Source of the DNA: CAZWSC01 sp964636385
Lineage (GTDB): Bacteria; Eisenbacteria; RBG-16-71-46; CAIMUX01
Direction: 5' to 3'
Assembly: GCA_964636385.1 (NCBI GenBank)
Contig: CAZWSC010000010.1
Span: 17,375-81,374 of the forward strand
Length of the DNA: 64,000 nt
A model generated the notes under the pieces. That model was not told the DNA's origin. It saw nothing but the letters and a program-made list of their open reading frames with translations, and did not search any database. This document shows, one piece after another, positions 56,301 through 64,000 of the stretch. Each line of letters opens with the position of its first letter. Positions within the stretch are counted from its first letter, which is position 1. Position numbers and translations under genes: made by a program.

Positions 56301-57812
56301 TCAAAGCCCGCCCTTCCCCCATATCACAACCGGAACCGTGCGGAACAGAAGCTTCAGATCCATCAGGAAGGACCAGTTGGATATGTAGAACAGATCCATC
56401 AGGACCATGTCCTCGAACGTCACGAAGCTCCGGCCGGTAACCTGCCACAGCCCGGTCATGCCCGGGGTCACCGAGAGTCTCCGCTTCTGCCAGTCCTGGT
56501 AGAGATCAAACTCGAATGGCAGGCAGGGCCGGGGGCCGATCAGGCTCATCTCACCCCTCAGGACATTCAGAAGCTGCGGCAGCTCGTCCAGACTCGTCCG
56601 TCGGAGGAATCTTCCGATGGGAGTGATCCGGGAGTCGTCAACCAGCTTGTACACCCTGCGCCCCATGCTGTCCGTCGCGGCCGCGCCGCCTTTGGTCATC
56701 AGATCCTCGATGTAGCGGCGGTACTCAGTATCGTCGCTGCCACTGCGCATGGACCGGAACTTGTAGAAGACGAATGGCCTTCCGTCCCGTCCTATCCTGA
56801 TCTGACGGAACAGAACAGGGCCGGGAGAACTCAGCCGTACCACCAGGGCGATGACCAGAATCCCGGGCAGCACTGCAATGCCGCCGACGATGCAGGCCGC
56901 CAGATCGAACACACGCTTCAGCCTTTGTCTCCAGACCGTCGGAGGAGCATGCCCCAGAGGCATTACCAGGACTCCTCCCAACGTCTCGAAGGGCATCGAG
57001 TCGACAAGCTTGTTGAAGGCATTGCACGCGACACTGACCCGGATCCCCACGCTGGAAAGCTGATCACCGAGCCGGACCACCTGTTCCCTCGGCAGATCGG
57101 GGCGCGCCAGCACGACAAGGTCAGCCCCCAGATCCAGAGCAAGTCCGGGGATCTCGTCGGGCTCAACACGGAAGAACGGGTGCAGCGGCCCCGACTGGGG
57201 CATGTCCAGGTCCATGAACCCGAGTATCTCGGGCCTGTCCGATCTCCGCAGCATGGACCTGGCCAGCTGCAGGGTCGACCAGTCGGATCCCAGGAAGAGC
57301 GCCCTCTGCCGGGGAGTCTCCGGGGCGAGCGCCCTGTCAAGAAGTACCGTCAGTATCGGCCGTACCGCCACCATCCAGACAGCCAGCATGGCGTGGTAGA
57401 AGACAAGCACAAGTCGCAGGGCGACCGGGATCTCGCGTGCGAAGAGGAAGAGCGCGCATATACCGATGGCAACCGACCACACGACCGCCCTCATCCCGGC
57501 AGCAGCCTGCCCGCGCCAGGACGGGAAGCGACTCAGCCTGTACAGCCCGCGGGTGGCCACTACCAGGGGGAACAGGATGGCCAGAACGATCGGCCACGGA
57601 CCGGCCGACGCCGAGTGCCCGTGTATGCCAACACCCGCGGCTACATAGGTCGCGGTGAGGAAGAAGGCCTCGGCAAGCCCTGCATCGGCGAGAACCAGGA
57701 GAGCCTGGTGCCGCCTGGAAACCCTTCGTATGGGAGGACCTGAACCTGGGGCACGAGAGGACGCCCGGCGGCGCTCGGTCGAGTGCGCCGGGGCGCTCAG
57801 GGTCTGTGTCAT
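56301..57812 (-). CDS. Undecaprenyl-phosphate sugar phosphotransferase (WbaP/WcaJ-like)
   Basis: A 503-residue inner-membrane enzyme that starts a glycan by moving a sugar-1-phosphate to undecaprenyl phosphate. Residues about 40-160 hold four membrane helices. A soluble Rossmann-like CoA-binding-type domain follows (RALFLGSDWSTLQLARSML). The catalytic bacterial sugar transferase domain then has KRVFDLAACIVGGIAV, GPVLFRQIRIGRDG, FKFRSMR, RTSLDELPQLLNVLRGEMSL and VTPGMTGLWQVTGR. The ATG at 57812 was chosen; an earlier TTG is possible. It opens the second polysaccharide group. Confidence 0.92.
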   Translation of the reverse strand: MTQTLSAPAHSTERRRASSRAPGSGPPIRRVSRRHQALLVLADAGLAEAFFLTATYVAAGVGIHGHSASAGPWPIVLAILFPLVVATRGLYRLSRFPSWRGQAAAGMRAVVWSVAIGICALFLFAREIPVALRLVLVFYHAMLAVWMVAVRPILTVLLDRALAPETPRQRALFLGSDWSTLQLARSMLRRSDRPEILGFMDLDMPQSGPLHPFFRVEPDEIPGLALDLGADLVVLARPDLPREQVVRLGDQLSSVGIRVSVACNAFNKLVDSMPFETLGGVLVMPLGHAPPTVWRQRLKRVFDLAACIVGGIAVLPGILVIALVVRLSSPGPVLFRQIRIGRDGRPFVFYKFRSMRSGSDDTEYRRYIEDLMTKGGAAATDSMGRRVYKLVDDSRITPIGRFLRRTSLDELPQLLNVLRGEMSLIGPRPCLPFEFDLYQDWQKRRLSVTPGMTGLWQVTGRSFVTFEDMVLMDLFYISNWSFLMDLKLLFRTVPVVIWGKGGL

Positions 57813-58001
57813 AACCTGAATCGGCCTCCTGTCCGTCGCCCCTCGAACCTGTGTCAACCAGGATCACTCCCTGATCCTGCTGTCTGTGCACCCGATAGGC
57901 ACTCGGATACTCGCGGCGACGATAAGGAACGGCAGGAAGGCATGCAACAGGAATCGCGTAACGACAGCTGCCTGCACCCTCGCCGGTGTGAGGACGGCGC
58001 C

Positions 58002-59867
58002 TCAGCCCGCACGGGTCGCATCGCTACCGGTCTCCCCGGACAGACGCCGGCGCCGGCACGCGCTCTCCGGCAATACGCTGTCGCCGTTGGGCTCACCATG
58101 AATCTCCCCGGACCACCTCCCGGCCTCCCCATGTGAACCCCGCATTCCAGGCACTTCCTGATACGCCATCTCATCTTGCTCGCCTGTTGCGACAGTATCT
58201 CCGGGAAGCCAGAAGCAGAACCTGCTTCCGGCTCCGGGCTCCGACTCAACCCAGATTCGGCCCCCGTGCTCCTCGATGATCCCCTTGGAGATGACCAGCC
58301 CCAACCCTGTCCCACCGGCCATCCGGGTACTGGAGGAATCCAGCTGCCGGAAGGGCCGGAAGATCTTGGGCAGGTCATCCGCCGCGATCCCGATTCCCTG
58401 GTCCCGGACCTCTACCATCACCCCGCCTTCCCGGGCCCGCGCGCTTACCCGGATCTCGGTACCCTCGGGGGAGAACTTCGTGGCGTTGGAGATCAGATTG
58501 CAGAGAACCTGGGAGATCCGGAGCTCGTCAGCCCGGAGATCGGGGACATCCTCGTCCAGCTGAGTTTCGATCCGGATCTGCTTCCGTTCTGCCTGGCGGC
58601 TCATCTGTGAAACGGCGTTCCCGATCACCCCGCGAAGGCTTACGGGAACCAGCTTTGCCGACAGACGCGAAGACTCGAGTTTCGAGAAATCGAGTATGTC
58701 GTTGATCAGGGCTTCGAGGCGCACAACGCTCGCCTGGCAGATCTGCAGCAGTTCGCCCCCCGGCTGGTCGACCGGGAACTGCGTGCCGTCGGCCAGGATC
58801 TCCAGCGAACCCTTGATCGCCGTCAGTGGCGTTCGAACCTCGTGCGAGACAACCGCCACGAACTCCGACTTCAGCCGTTCCAGCTCCCGAACCCTTCCGT
58901 ACGCCCTGGCATTGTGAATCGCGATGGATGCCTGCGCGGCGAGACTGACGAGGAGTTCGCTGTCGTCGCTCGAGAAGGTCTCCCCGTCCGGGCGAAGCAC
59001 GGCAACAGACCCGGCCACGGCGCCCTCCTGCAGCAAGGGGACCATGAGAGCCGACTGCTCACCGAGGCCTGGAATACTCACCCTCTCCGCCACGGGCGCA
59101 GCGGTGTGGACTACCCTGTTCTTCAGACTTCCCAGCACCGCGTCTGTCTCATCCCAACCCGCGTTGCCGTCGTCCATCCCGCTGCTGGCCCGGGTCTCCA
59201 TCCTCCCGTCGGCATCGCTTCGCAGGAAGAGCGCTCCGCGGGTTCCGCCGGTAAGCGCGAGACTCCGATCAAGGATCAGCGAAAGGGTACGATCCAGATG
59301 AAGCGAGGCCGAAATCTCCTTGCCCACTTCGTAAAGGGTCCGGATTCTGGTTGTTGCCGACTCGATCTCGCTGCGGAGATGCTCCTGATGGAGCCGCAGC
59401 TCCTCCTGATTCGCCTCCAGTTCCCCGTTGGCGAGCTTCAGAGACTGCACGAACTGCCTGTTCTCCTCGCTCAGCCGCCTCTTTTCCAGAGCCCTCCGCA
59501 TCGTCTGGTCCATCTCGAACAGATCGAAAGGCTTCAGGACATAGTCGTACGCGCCCTGACGGAGGGCGTCGATCGCAGTCATCGTGGAGGCGGTTCCCGT
59601 GAGAACGATCACCTCCGGGTTGTAGGCCATCTCTCGCGCCGTCCTCAGCACAGCCAGTCCGTCCGGACCGGGCAGGTTCAGATCGGTCACGATCAGGTCA
59701 TACTCCCCCTCCCTGATCTTCCCGACAGCCTCGGTTCCGGTCCGGGCCAGGTCTATTGCGTAGTCCTGAGGCGAGAGGAACTCGCTGAAGACGTCGAGCA
59801 GATCCTCCTCATCGTCCACGACGAGGAGTCTCGGGCGTCCATCCCTGGATGCGTAGTCTGATTCCAT
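58002..59867 (-). CDS. Receiver-GAF-histidine kinase hybrid
   Basis: A 621-residue cytoplasmic protein. The N-terminal receiver spans about residues 12-130 (acidic pair 18-19, Asp62 in LIVTDLNLPG, Lys in VLKPFD). A coiled coil then leads to a GAF domain (about 190-340). The kinase core has FVAVVSHEVRTPLTAIKGSL with the phosphorylated His, NLISNATKFSPEG, VRDQGIGIAADDLPKIFRPF and GTGLGLVISKGIIEEHGG. After the kinase core an unusual basic, low-complexity tail of about 60 residues follows. Receiver-first kinases often act in branched relays. The ATG at 59867 has GGAG upstream. It lies 54 bases after the diguanylate cyclase gene. Confidence 0.9.
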   Translation of the reverse strand: MESDYASRDGRPRLLVVDDEEDLLDVFSEFLSPQDYAIDLARTGTEAVGKIREGEYDLIVTDLNLPGPDGLAVLRTAREMAYNPEVIVLTGTASTMTAIDALRQGAYDYVLKPFDLFEMDQTMRRALEKRRLSEENRQFVQSLKLANGELEANQEELRLHQEHLRSEIESATTRIRTLYEVGKEISASLHLDRTLSLILDRSLALTGGTRGALFLRSDADGRMETRASSGMDDGNAGWDETDAVLGSLKNRVVHTAAPVAERVSIPGLGEQSALMVPLLQEGAVAGSVAVLRPDGETFSSDDSELLVSLAAQASIAIHNARAYGRVRELERLKSEFVAVVSHEVRTPLTAIKGSLEILADGTQFPVDQPGGELLQICQASVVRLEALINDILDFSKLESSRLSAKLVPVSLRGVIGNAVSQMSRQAERKQIRIETQLDEDVPDLRADELRISQVLCNLISNATKFSPEGTEIRVSARAREGGVMVEVRDQGIGIAADDLPKIFRPFRQLDSSSTRMAGGTGLGLVISKGIIEEHGGRIWVESEPGAGSRFCFWLPGDTVATGEQDEMAYQEVPGMRGSHGEAGRWSGEIHGEPNGDSVLPESACRRRRLSGETGSDATRAG

Positions 59868-59885
59868 TCGTGTCGACTCCGGTCG

Positions 59886-59918
59886 GCTGTTCCCCGCCAC
59901 TGGGCGCCGGGGAACAGC
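59886..59918. repeat. Inverted repeat between signalling genes
   Basis: GCTGTTCCCCG and CGGGGAACAGC form 11 perfect pairs around an 11-base loop, filling the gap between the diguanylate cyclase stop and the kinase start. Without a T run it may act as an mRNA processing or attenuation structure rather than a terminator. Confidence 0.45.
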
Positions 59919-59920
59919 GG

Positions 59921-61159
59921 CTATGCTGCCTGCGCTCCGCTGACCACTGTCTGGTTCCTGCCCGCCCTCTTGGCGGCGTACAGGGCCACATCCGCACGCT
60001 TCAGTATCGCCTGCGGAGATTCCCCATCCCCCGGGAACGATGCGATCCCCAGGGACACCGTGAGGCGCTTGCGGCGCGGGAAGGAGTGCTCCTGCACCAT
60101 AAGGCGCAGGCGGTCTGCGGCGACTTCGGCCTGTCCGGCGTCCGTCATCGGCAGAAGGGCGAGGAACTCCTCGCCGCCGTAGCGCGAGATGATGTCGGAC
60201 GAACGGCCCCAGCGTCTCAGGAGCCTGCCCAGGTCCGCCAGGATCCTGTCACCCAGGGCGTGACCCCATGTGTCGTTGATCGTCTTGAAGTTGTCTATGT
60301 CGACGAAGAGGATCGAGTAGCACTGCCCGTACCGCTGCGCCCTGCGGGTCTCGTCGGCCAGACGATCCAGGAAGTGACGGCGGTTGTTCAGGCCGGTCAG
60401 GTCGTCGGTGAGTGCGAGCTTCGCCATCTCCTCGTACATCAGAACCCTCTGCAGGATCGCCGCGGCCTGGGCGGCCATCAGTGTGAGGAGGCGGACATGA
60501 TCCTCGACGTAGACTCCGTTCGAGGAGTGCGCCAGGTTGAGCACCCCGATCAGCTCGCCCTGTACAACCATCGGAATGGACAGGAAGGAACCGATCAGCG
60601 GCCTCCCCTCGCGGGAAACAGGGGCAAGATCGTTCAGCATGATCGGCTTCTTCTGTTTGGCCACCCAGGAGGAGAAGCCACAGCCCAGGTCGAAGTGGAC
60701 ACCCGTGATCAGATCAACATGCTCGCCGCGGACGGCCGCCACCTTCAGCTGGCCGGTACCGCGGTTGAGGATGAAGAGGGTTCCGTTCTCGTACGGCACA
60801 CCCTGGCCGATCAGGTTCAGAATCTGGTCCAGGATCTGATCACGGTCTGCATTGGTCGCGATCAGCCTGCTCAGCTCCATTAGCACGTCCAGCTCCATCG
60901 GCTCTCGCTGCTGCACTGCATCCTGGCCGCTCTGTAGCACCCTGATCAGCTTGTTGTGGATTGCATGCGCCGAGGCCAGGATCTCCGATGAACGCTTCTG
61001 TGCGATGGACTTCTGCACCCGGTCGGCAAGCAGCGTCCGCTCGCGGCCGGTGATGAGCCCCTTCTCCTCCATGATCCTGATCAGTTTGTGTTCACCCTTG
61101 CTAAGCTTCTCCGTTACCTGCTGAAGCTGCTGTGATCCGCTCCCGTTCCTTCGACGCAT
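59921..61159 (-). CDS. GAF-GGDEF diguanylate cyclase
   Basis: A 412-residue enzyme making cyclic di-GMP. An N-terminal helical region rich in charged residues (about 1-90) is followed by a GAF domain (about 95-240; FILNRGTGQLKVAAVRG, VLNLAHSSNGVY) and a GGDEF domain starting at LALTDDLTGLNNRRHF. The catalytic motif is intact GGEEF (328-332), and an inhibitory I-site RSSD (319-322) lies five residues before it, so product feedback is expected. The ATG at 61159 has GGAG upstream. It sits in the cluster behind the FliA-like sigma gene, fitting control of motility or biofilm switching. Confidence 0.94.
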   Translation of the reverse strand: MRRRNGSGSQQLQQVTEKLSKGEHKLIRIMEEKGLITGRERTLLADRVQKSIAQKRSSEILASAHAIHNKLIRVLQSGQDAVQQREPMELDVLMELSRLIATNADRDQILDQILNLIGQGVPYENGTLFILNRGTGQLKVAAVRGEHVDLITGVHFDLGCGFSSWVAKQKKPIMLNDLAPVSREGRPLIGSFLSIPMVVQGELIGVLNLAHSSNGVYVEDHVRLLTLMAAQAAAILQRVLMYEEMAKLALTDDLTGLNNRRHFLDRLADETRRAQRYGQCYSILFVDIDNFKTINDTWGHALGDRILADLGRLLRRWGRSSDIISRYGGEEFLALLPMTDAGQAEVAADRLRLMVQEHSFPRRKRLTVSLGIASFPGDGESPQAILKRADVALYAAKRAGRNQTVVSGAQAA

Positions 61160-61307
61160 TGTCTGGACTCCATTCTCTGTGTATGTTTCCCGTCTTCCCG
61201 ACCCCGAAATCCGGCCGGCCTTCAATGTCCGCGATACTGATCCGTTCCTCTTTCGTCCGTTCCGGTGCCATCCTCAGAAGCCGGGTGGACCCGGCATGAA
61301 GCCTGGT

Positions 61308-62288
61308 CTAGGCCGCCTGCCGGAAGAAATCCTGCTCCTGCTCCAGCGTCAGGCGCAGACGATCCTCGAACTCCTCCTTCTCCTCCTCCAGACCCATCAG
61401 CTGCAGGGCCGTGCATGCCATGGGCGCATCCTCCGGGTCTGAGTCCACCCGGGACGGCAGCTCTTCCTGATCGCCCTCCCCGGCCTCTATCCCCATGAGG
61501 ATCTCACCGGCTCCTTTCACAGTCAGCGAAAGCGGATCGAGACGGTCCGGCGCAAGGTGATGGTCGGCCGCGACCCGGGCCAGCTCCCCTCCCATCTTCC
61601 AGCGCTCCAGGGCCGCAGATCCGAGAGAGGTGTGATCCATTCCGAGGTGCGTGCACTCCATGGCCCGGTCGGGAAGCCCGTCGGGGCTCCGGGCACCGAG
61701 AGTCCTGTACGTCAGGGGTCTGACAAGGTTGAAGAGCAGCCTGCCCGTATCGTGGAACAGCCCTGCCAGGAAGGCCTGCTCCGGGTCCGCCCGGCCGCTT
61801 CTCTGGGCCAGCAGGCGGCTGCCCAGCGCGCTGCCCACCGAATGCGTCCATATCCGGGTCTCGATGTCGGTCATCCTCCCGCCCCCGGATCTCCCGACCG
61901 GCAGCGAGTGGATCAGCACGATGTTGCGTACCATTCGAAGCCCCAGCACCACCACGCCCTGTGAAAGGCTCGTGACAGGCTGGCTCAGACCGAAGTAGAC
62001 GGAGTTGGAGGTCCGCATCACCTTCGCCGTCAGACCCGGATCCCGCGATATCACCCGGGCCAGATCGGCGGCGCTGTAGCGGTCATCCTCCACCATGCGC
62101 ATCACGCTGACCGCCACCGCTCCCATCGGCGGGATTTCCTCGAGGCTGGAGAGTATCTCCTCCCCCATCGACTGCTTCCGCTGAGGTTCCGGACCGCCCG
62201 AGGCCGCATCGTTCCGATCCGGCATCCCGGCCAACCCTTCAGCCTGGCGCGAATCATCCGTACCGGACAAACTCACCCCCCTGTTCAT
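61308..62288 (-). CDS. HDOD-domain signalling protein
   Basis: A protein of about 326 residues with an HDOD domain from about residue 40 to 240 (LEEIPPMGAVAVSVMRMVEDD, ARVISRDPGLTAKVMRTSNS, GLRMVRNIVLIHSL, GLFHDTGRLLFNLVRP, HTSLGSAALERWKM, VAADHHLAPDR). HDOD proteins are HD-superfamily domains that generally lack full catalytic metal sites and act as signalling scaffolds in motility and stress. An acidic C-terminal tail is Glu-rich (LEEEKEEFEDRL). The start is uncertain among an ATG at 62288 and GTGs nearby. The gene lies between a membrane protein gene and the cyclase gene. Confidence 0.88.
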   Translation of the reverse strand: MNRGVSLSGTDDSRQAEGLAGMPDRNDAASGGPEPQRKQSMGEEILSSLEEIPPMGAVAVSVMRMVEDDRYSAADLARVISRDPGLTAKVMRTSNSVYFGLSQPVTSLSQGVVVLGLRMVRNIVLIHSLPVGRSGGGRMTDIETRIWTHSVGSALGSRLLAQRSGRADPEQAFLAGLFHDTGRLLFNLVRPLTYRTLGARSPDGLPDRAMECTHLGMDHTSLGSAALERWKMGGELARVAADHHLAPDRLDPLSLTVKGAGEILMGIEAGEGDQEELPSRVDSDPEDAPMACTALQLMGLEEEKEEFEDRLRLTLEQEQDFFRQAA

Positions 62289-62333
62289 CGCCTCCAATGC
62301 CACGACCGGCGGCGCCCCTGAGCCCGGAACGTT

Positions 62334-63329
62334 TCAGTTCACGCCGGTCCATGACGCCCTTTGCTCGCCCGCAGCCGCCCGGGATCTTCCACTTCTCAGA
62401 ATGAGCCCCACGTCTGCATGCCCCAGGTGCAGTCGCTCGGCGATCCTGTCCCGTTGCCAACCCTCTTCCGCCAATCTCAGGACGGCACGCCTTATGGCCG
62501 TAAGGTCACGTCCGTCCGCGGTGGAGGGCGCGGGCAGGGTGCATTCATGACAACCGGCAGAGGATGACCCGCTCATTGAGAGATCCCGGTCGCGCCAGGG
62601 GCCCCTGGCTTCAGGTTCATCGGCGATCACCGGCTCGTGGCCGGCTTCCATCCCGGGCGGCTCCCCGATCCGGCTGTGGATCGACTCCACGAGCTGTACA
62701 ACCTCAAGGATCGACCCTCTGATCTGTCGCATCTCCTTCTCGAACTCGGCGCGGAGAACAGCCTCTTCGGAGACCCGGGCGGCAGCCCCGGTCATCGGTT
62801 CGGGCCCCCGGACGCCGCCGTCGGCGACATGGGCGGAGGCCTTCCTGCGGCGCCTGGACACGAGGAGATGGGCAGCCGGAATGGCCGCCATGAACCCGCC
62901 ACCGATCAGCACGGTCCAGCCGAGCCAGGAGGGCAGGCCTGTGGCTGCTGCAAGGCCGGGCGCATCGCCGCCGGCCTCCCCGGGCGCGGTTGTCGGGTGC
63001 TGCGCCCCCGGGCCGGGGCCTGCCTCAGCACGCAGCGTGTTGATCTGCTCCCGAAGCCTGGCCTCTGGACCGGGGATCGGCTCGTAGGGCCCCAATGCTG
63101 GAGGGAAGAACCCGGCAGCCGCTTCTTCAGGATCGGCCTCCTCAATGCCCAACGCAGCCCCGGACTGATCCGGCTCCACCGGATCTCCGACGACCTCCCA
63201 CCCGCGGGTGCTCTCATCGCCGCGCACACCGGGCCCCTCCGATTCGGTGAACACACGTGACGCCCAGCTTCCGAGGATTGCCGCCGCAGCAAGCGTCAAT
63301 GTCCAGCTGATCAGTCTTCGTTGGCGCAT
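62334..63329 (-). CDS. Membrane protein with C-terminal helix-turn-helix-like segment
   Basis: A 331-residue protein I cannot name. An N-terminal hydrophobic segment (about residues 8-24) is a signal anchor. A Pro/Gly/Ala-rich, low-complexity periplasmic stretch follows, then one clear transmembrane helix (about 135-160, WLGWTVLIGGGFMAAIPAAH) with a basic stop (RRRRK). The cytoplasmic part has a coiled-coil region (EFEKEMRQIRGSILEVVQLV) and ends in about 35 residues that look like a helix-turn-helix (AVLRLAEEGWQRDRIAERL, then GHADVGLIL), as in DUF6115-like proteins near flagellar genes. Its place beside a FliA-like sigma gene suggests a flagellar or chemotaxis role. Confidence 0.65.
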   Translation of the reverse strand: MRQRRLISWTLTLAAAAILGSWASRVFTESEGPGVRGDESTRGWEVVGDPVEPDQSGAALGIEEADPEEAAAGFFPPALGPYEPIPGPEARLREQINTLRAEAGPGPGAQHPTTAPGEAGGDAPGLAAATGLPSWLGWTVLIGGGFMAAIPAAHLLVSRRRRKASAHVADGGVRGPEPMTGAAARVSEEAVLRAEFEKEMRQIRGSILEVVQLVESIHSRIGEPPGMEAGHEPVIADEPEARGPWRDRDLSMSGSSSAGCHECTLPAPSTADGRDLTAIRRAVLRLAEEGWQRDRIAERLHLGHADVGLILRSGRSRAAAGEQRASWTGVN

Positions 63330-63356
63330 CCCTGCACTCCCCTGGCCAATGGCCGC

Positions 63357-63662
63357 CTAGGCGCGCGCATCCACATGCCTGCCGCGCTCCGGGTCTTCAT
63401 CGGGTGGATCTTCAGGCTCCCCCCGGCCGCCCTGCGACCTGCGGCGTTCTTCCTCCTGCCGGCGGCGGGCATCGGGATCGAGGTCTTCCCTGACCACATC
63501 CTCGCGCTGCTCCACCTTGTGTTCCTTCTCGTCGATCTGGCGGTTCAGGGCCGCGGCGAACGCCTGCTGCTGCGCCTCTCCCACGCGCCGCGCAGCCTCC
63601 TGCACCTTCTCCAGGGCCTGAGCACCCATCAGTGCCTTTGCGACGGGACTGATATCCGCCAC
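63357..63662 (-). CDS. Small charged hypothetical protein
   Basis: A 101-residue soluble protein. The first half is an Ala-rich helix with a coiled-coil look (ALEKVQEAARRVGEAQQQAF); the second half is very rich in Arg, Glu, Asp and Pro (RRRQEEERRRSQGGRGEPED) and probably disordered. It lies between the sigma gene and the membrane-protein gene on the same strand with short gaps, so it is likely expressed with them. I do not recognise it. Confidence 0.6.
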   Translation of the reverse strand: MADISPVAKALMGAQALEKVQEAARRVGEAQQQAFAAALNRQIDEKEHKVEQREDVVREDLDPDARRRQEEERRRSQGGRGEPEDPPDEDPERGRHVDARA

Positions 63663-63733
63663 AGCATCCTCCAGACAGCCGCCCCTCGGCCCACGCAGCT
63701 CATGACCCGGTCACAGGCCGCAGCGGCCCGCGG

Positions 63734-64000
63734 CTACTCCATACAGCGGCCGAGCCTGCCCTTCAGGCGCAGGATGGCCTTCGTGTGAATCTGGGAAACC
63801 CTCGACTCCGATATCCGCAGGGCCTCCCCGATCTCCTTGAGCGTCATCTCCTCGTAGTAGTAGAGAGCAACCACGAGGCGCTCCTGTTCGGTGAGTCCGT
63901 TCACAAGATCCAGCAGCAGTGACTTGGACTCCCTCTTCTCTATGACCTCCAGTGTGTCCTCGACTGCCTTGTCCTCTATGAGATCCGCGAGGCCGGCGAG
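63734..64000 (-). CDS. FliA-type sigma factor, C-terminal part (cut by the window edge)
   Basis: The last 88 residues of a sigma-70-family factor; the gene continues beyond 64000. The sequence contains LVNGLTEQERLVVALYYYEEM and TLKEIGEALRISESRVSQIH, the region 4 that reads the -35 element, with the helix-turn-helix and the S-RVSQ recognition helix. This is typical of the FliA/WhiG group that transcribes flagellar and chemotaxis genes. The stop codon is at 63734-63736. The small hypothetical gene follows after 71 bases. Confidence 0.85.
   Translation of the reverse strand, partial: LAGLADLIEDKAVEDTLEVIEKRESKSLLLDLVNGLTEQERLVVALYYYEEMTLKEIGEALRISESRVSQIHTKAILRLKGRLGRCME

Noticed and set aside
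57812..57857. TTGACA just upstream of the sugar phosphotransferase as a -35 box
   Set aside because: No acceptable -10 element follows at 16-18 bases.

Overview
The window is a dense, GC-rich bacterial chromosome segment with about fifty protein genes, mostly on the minus strand. I see no rRNA, tRNA, CRISPR array, insertion sequence or prophage. Several traits suggest an uncultured lineage of the FCB superphylum (Krumholzibacteria, Eisenbacteria or Fermentibacteria-like): secreted proteins with FlgD/T9SS-like C-terminal modules, non-catalytic sulfatase-modifying-factor (FGE-fold) proteins carrying a short 'IDSLTF' N-terminal module, an RCC1-type propeller, a PorV/FadL-like outer-membrane protein and a Wzi-like protein. 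That placement is inference, not a measurement. The organism is diderm (lipoproteins, outer-membrane barrels, O-antigen-type export). It probably has anaerobic metabolism, shown by a 2-oxoacid:ferredoxin oxidoreductase and a GlmL/MutL reactivation factor, and it is probably flagellated (a FliA-type sigma factor at the right edge).

Layout. 1-7.4 kb: a MocR-type regulator with a repeat-rich divergent promoter region, a small methyltransferase-like protein, hflX, and groES-groEL, which sit behind a sigma-54-like promoter; GroEL lacks a short segment of its intermediate domain. 7.5-10.3 kb: a three-gene 2-oxoacid:ferredoxin oxidoreductase operon in which beta and gamma are fused. 10.7-16.4 kb: the RCC1 propeller, an ABC-F (Uup) ATPase and an unusually long GlmL-like protein. 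16.4-23.5 kb: a set of exported proteins (two FGE-fold paralogues, a FlgD-type protein, a large secreted protein, a glycosidase-like lipoprotein) and an SPL-like radical SAM protein.

23.9-29.0 kb is the most striking part: a promoter followed by glutamine synthetase, GatE and GatD, tightly packed on one strand. GatDE is the archaeal-type Glu-tRNA(Gln) amidotransferase, so this operon appears to join glutamine production with tRNA-dependent glutamine incorporation in a bacterium. 29.0-37.4 kb: an outer-membrane protein, a DNRLRE-like lipoprotein, a non-coding stretch with three strong hairpins, and exopolysaccharide genes (Wza-like SLBB protein, glycosyltransferase, O-antigen ligase, Wzz).

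37.6-51 kb is housekeeping: an inositol-phosphatase-family enzyme, a sirtuin, a hydrogenase-maturation-protease-like protein, the tight uvrB-nadC-birA-ftsY run, an AmpG-like transporter, a DUF4139 protein and valS. 51-57.8 kb: a two-component pair, then a second polysaccharide group (Wzi-like, Gfo/Idh oxidoreductase, WbaP/WcaJ-like initiating transferase). 58-64 kb: a signalling and motility cluster reading out of a FliA-like sigma gene (two small or membrane unknowns, HDOD, GGDEF, receiver-kinase hybrid).
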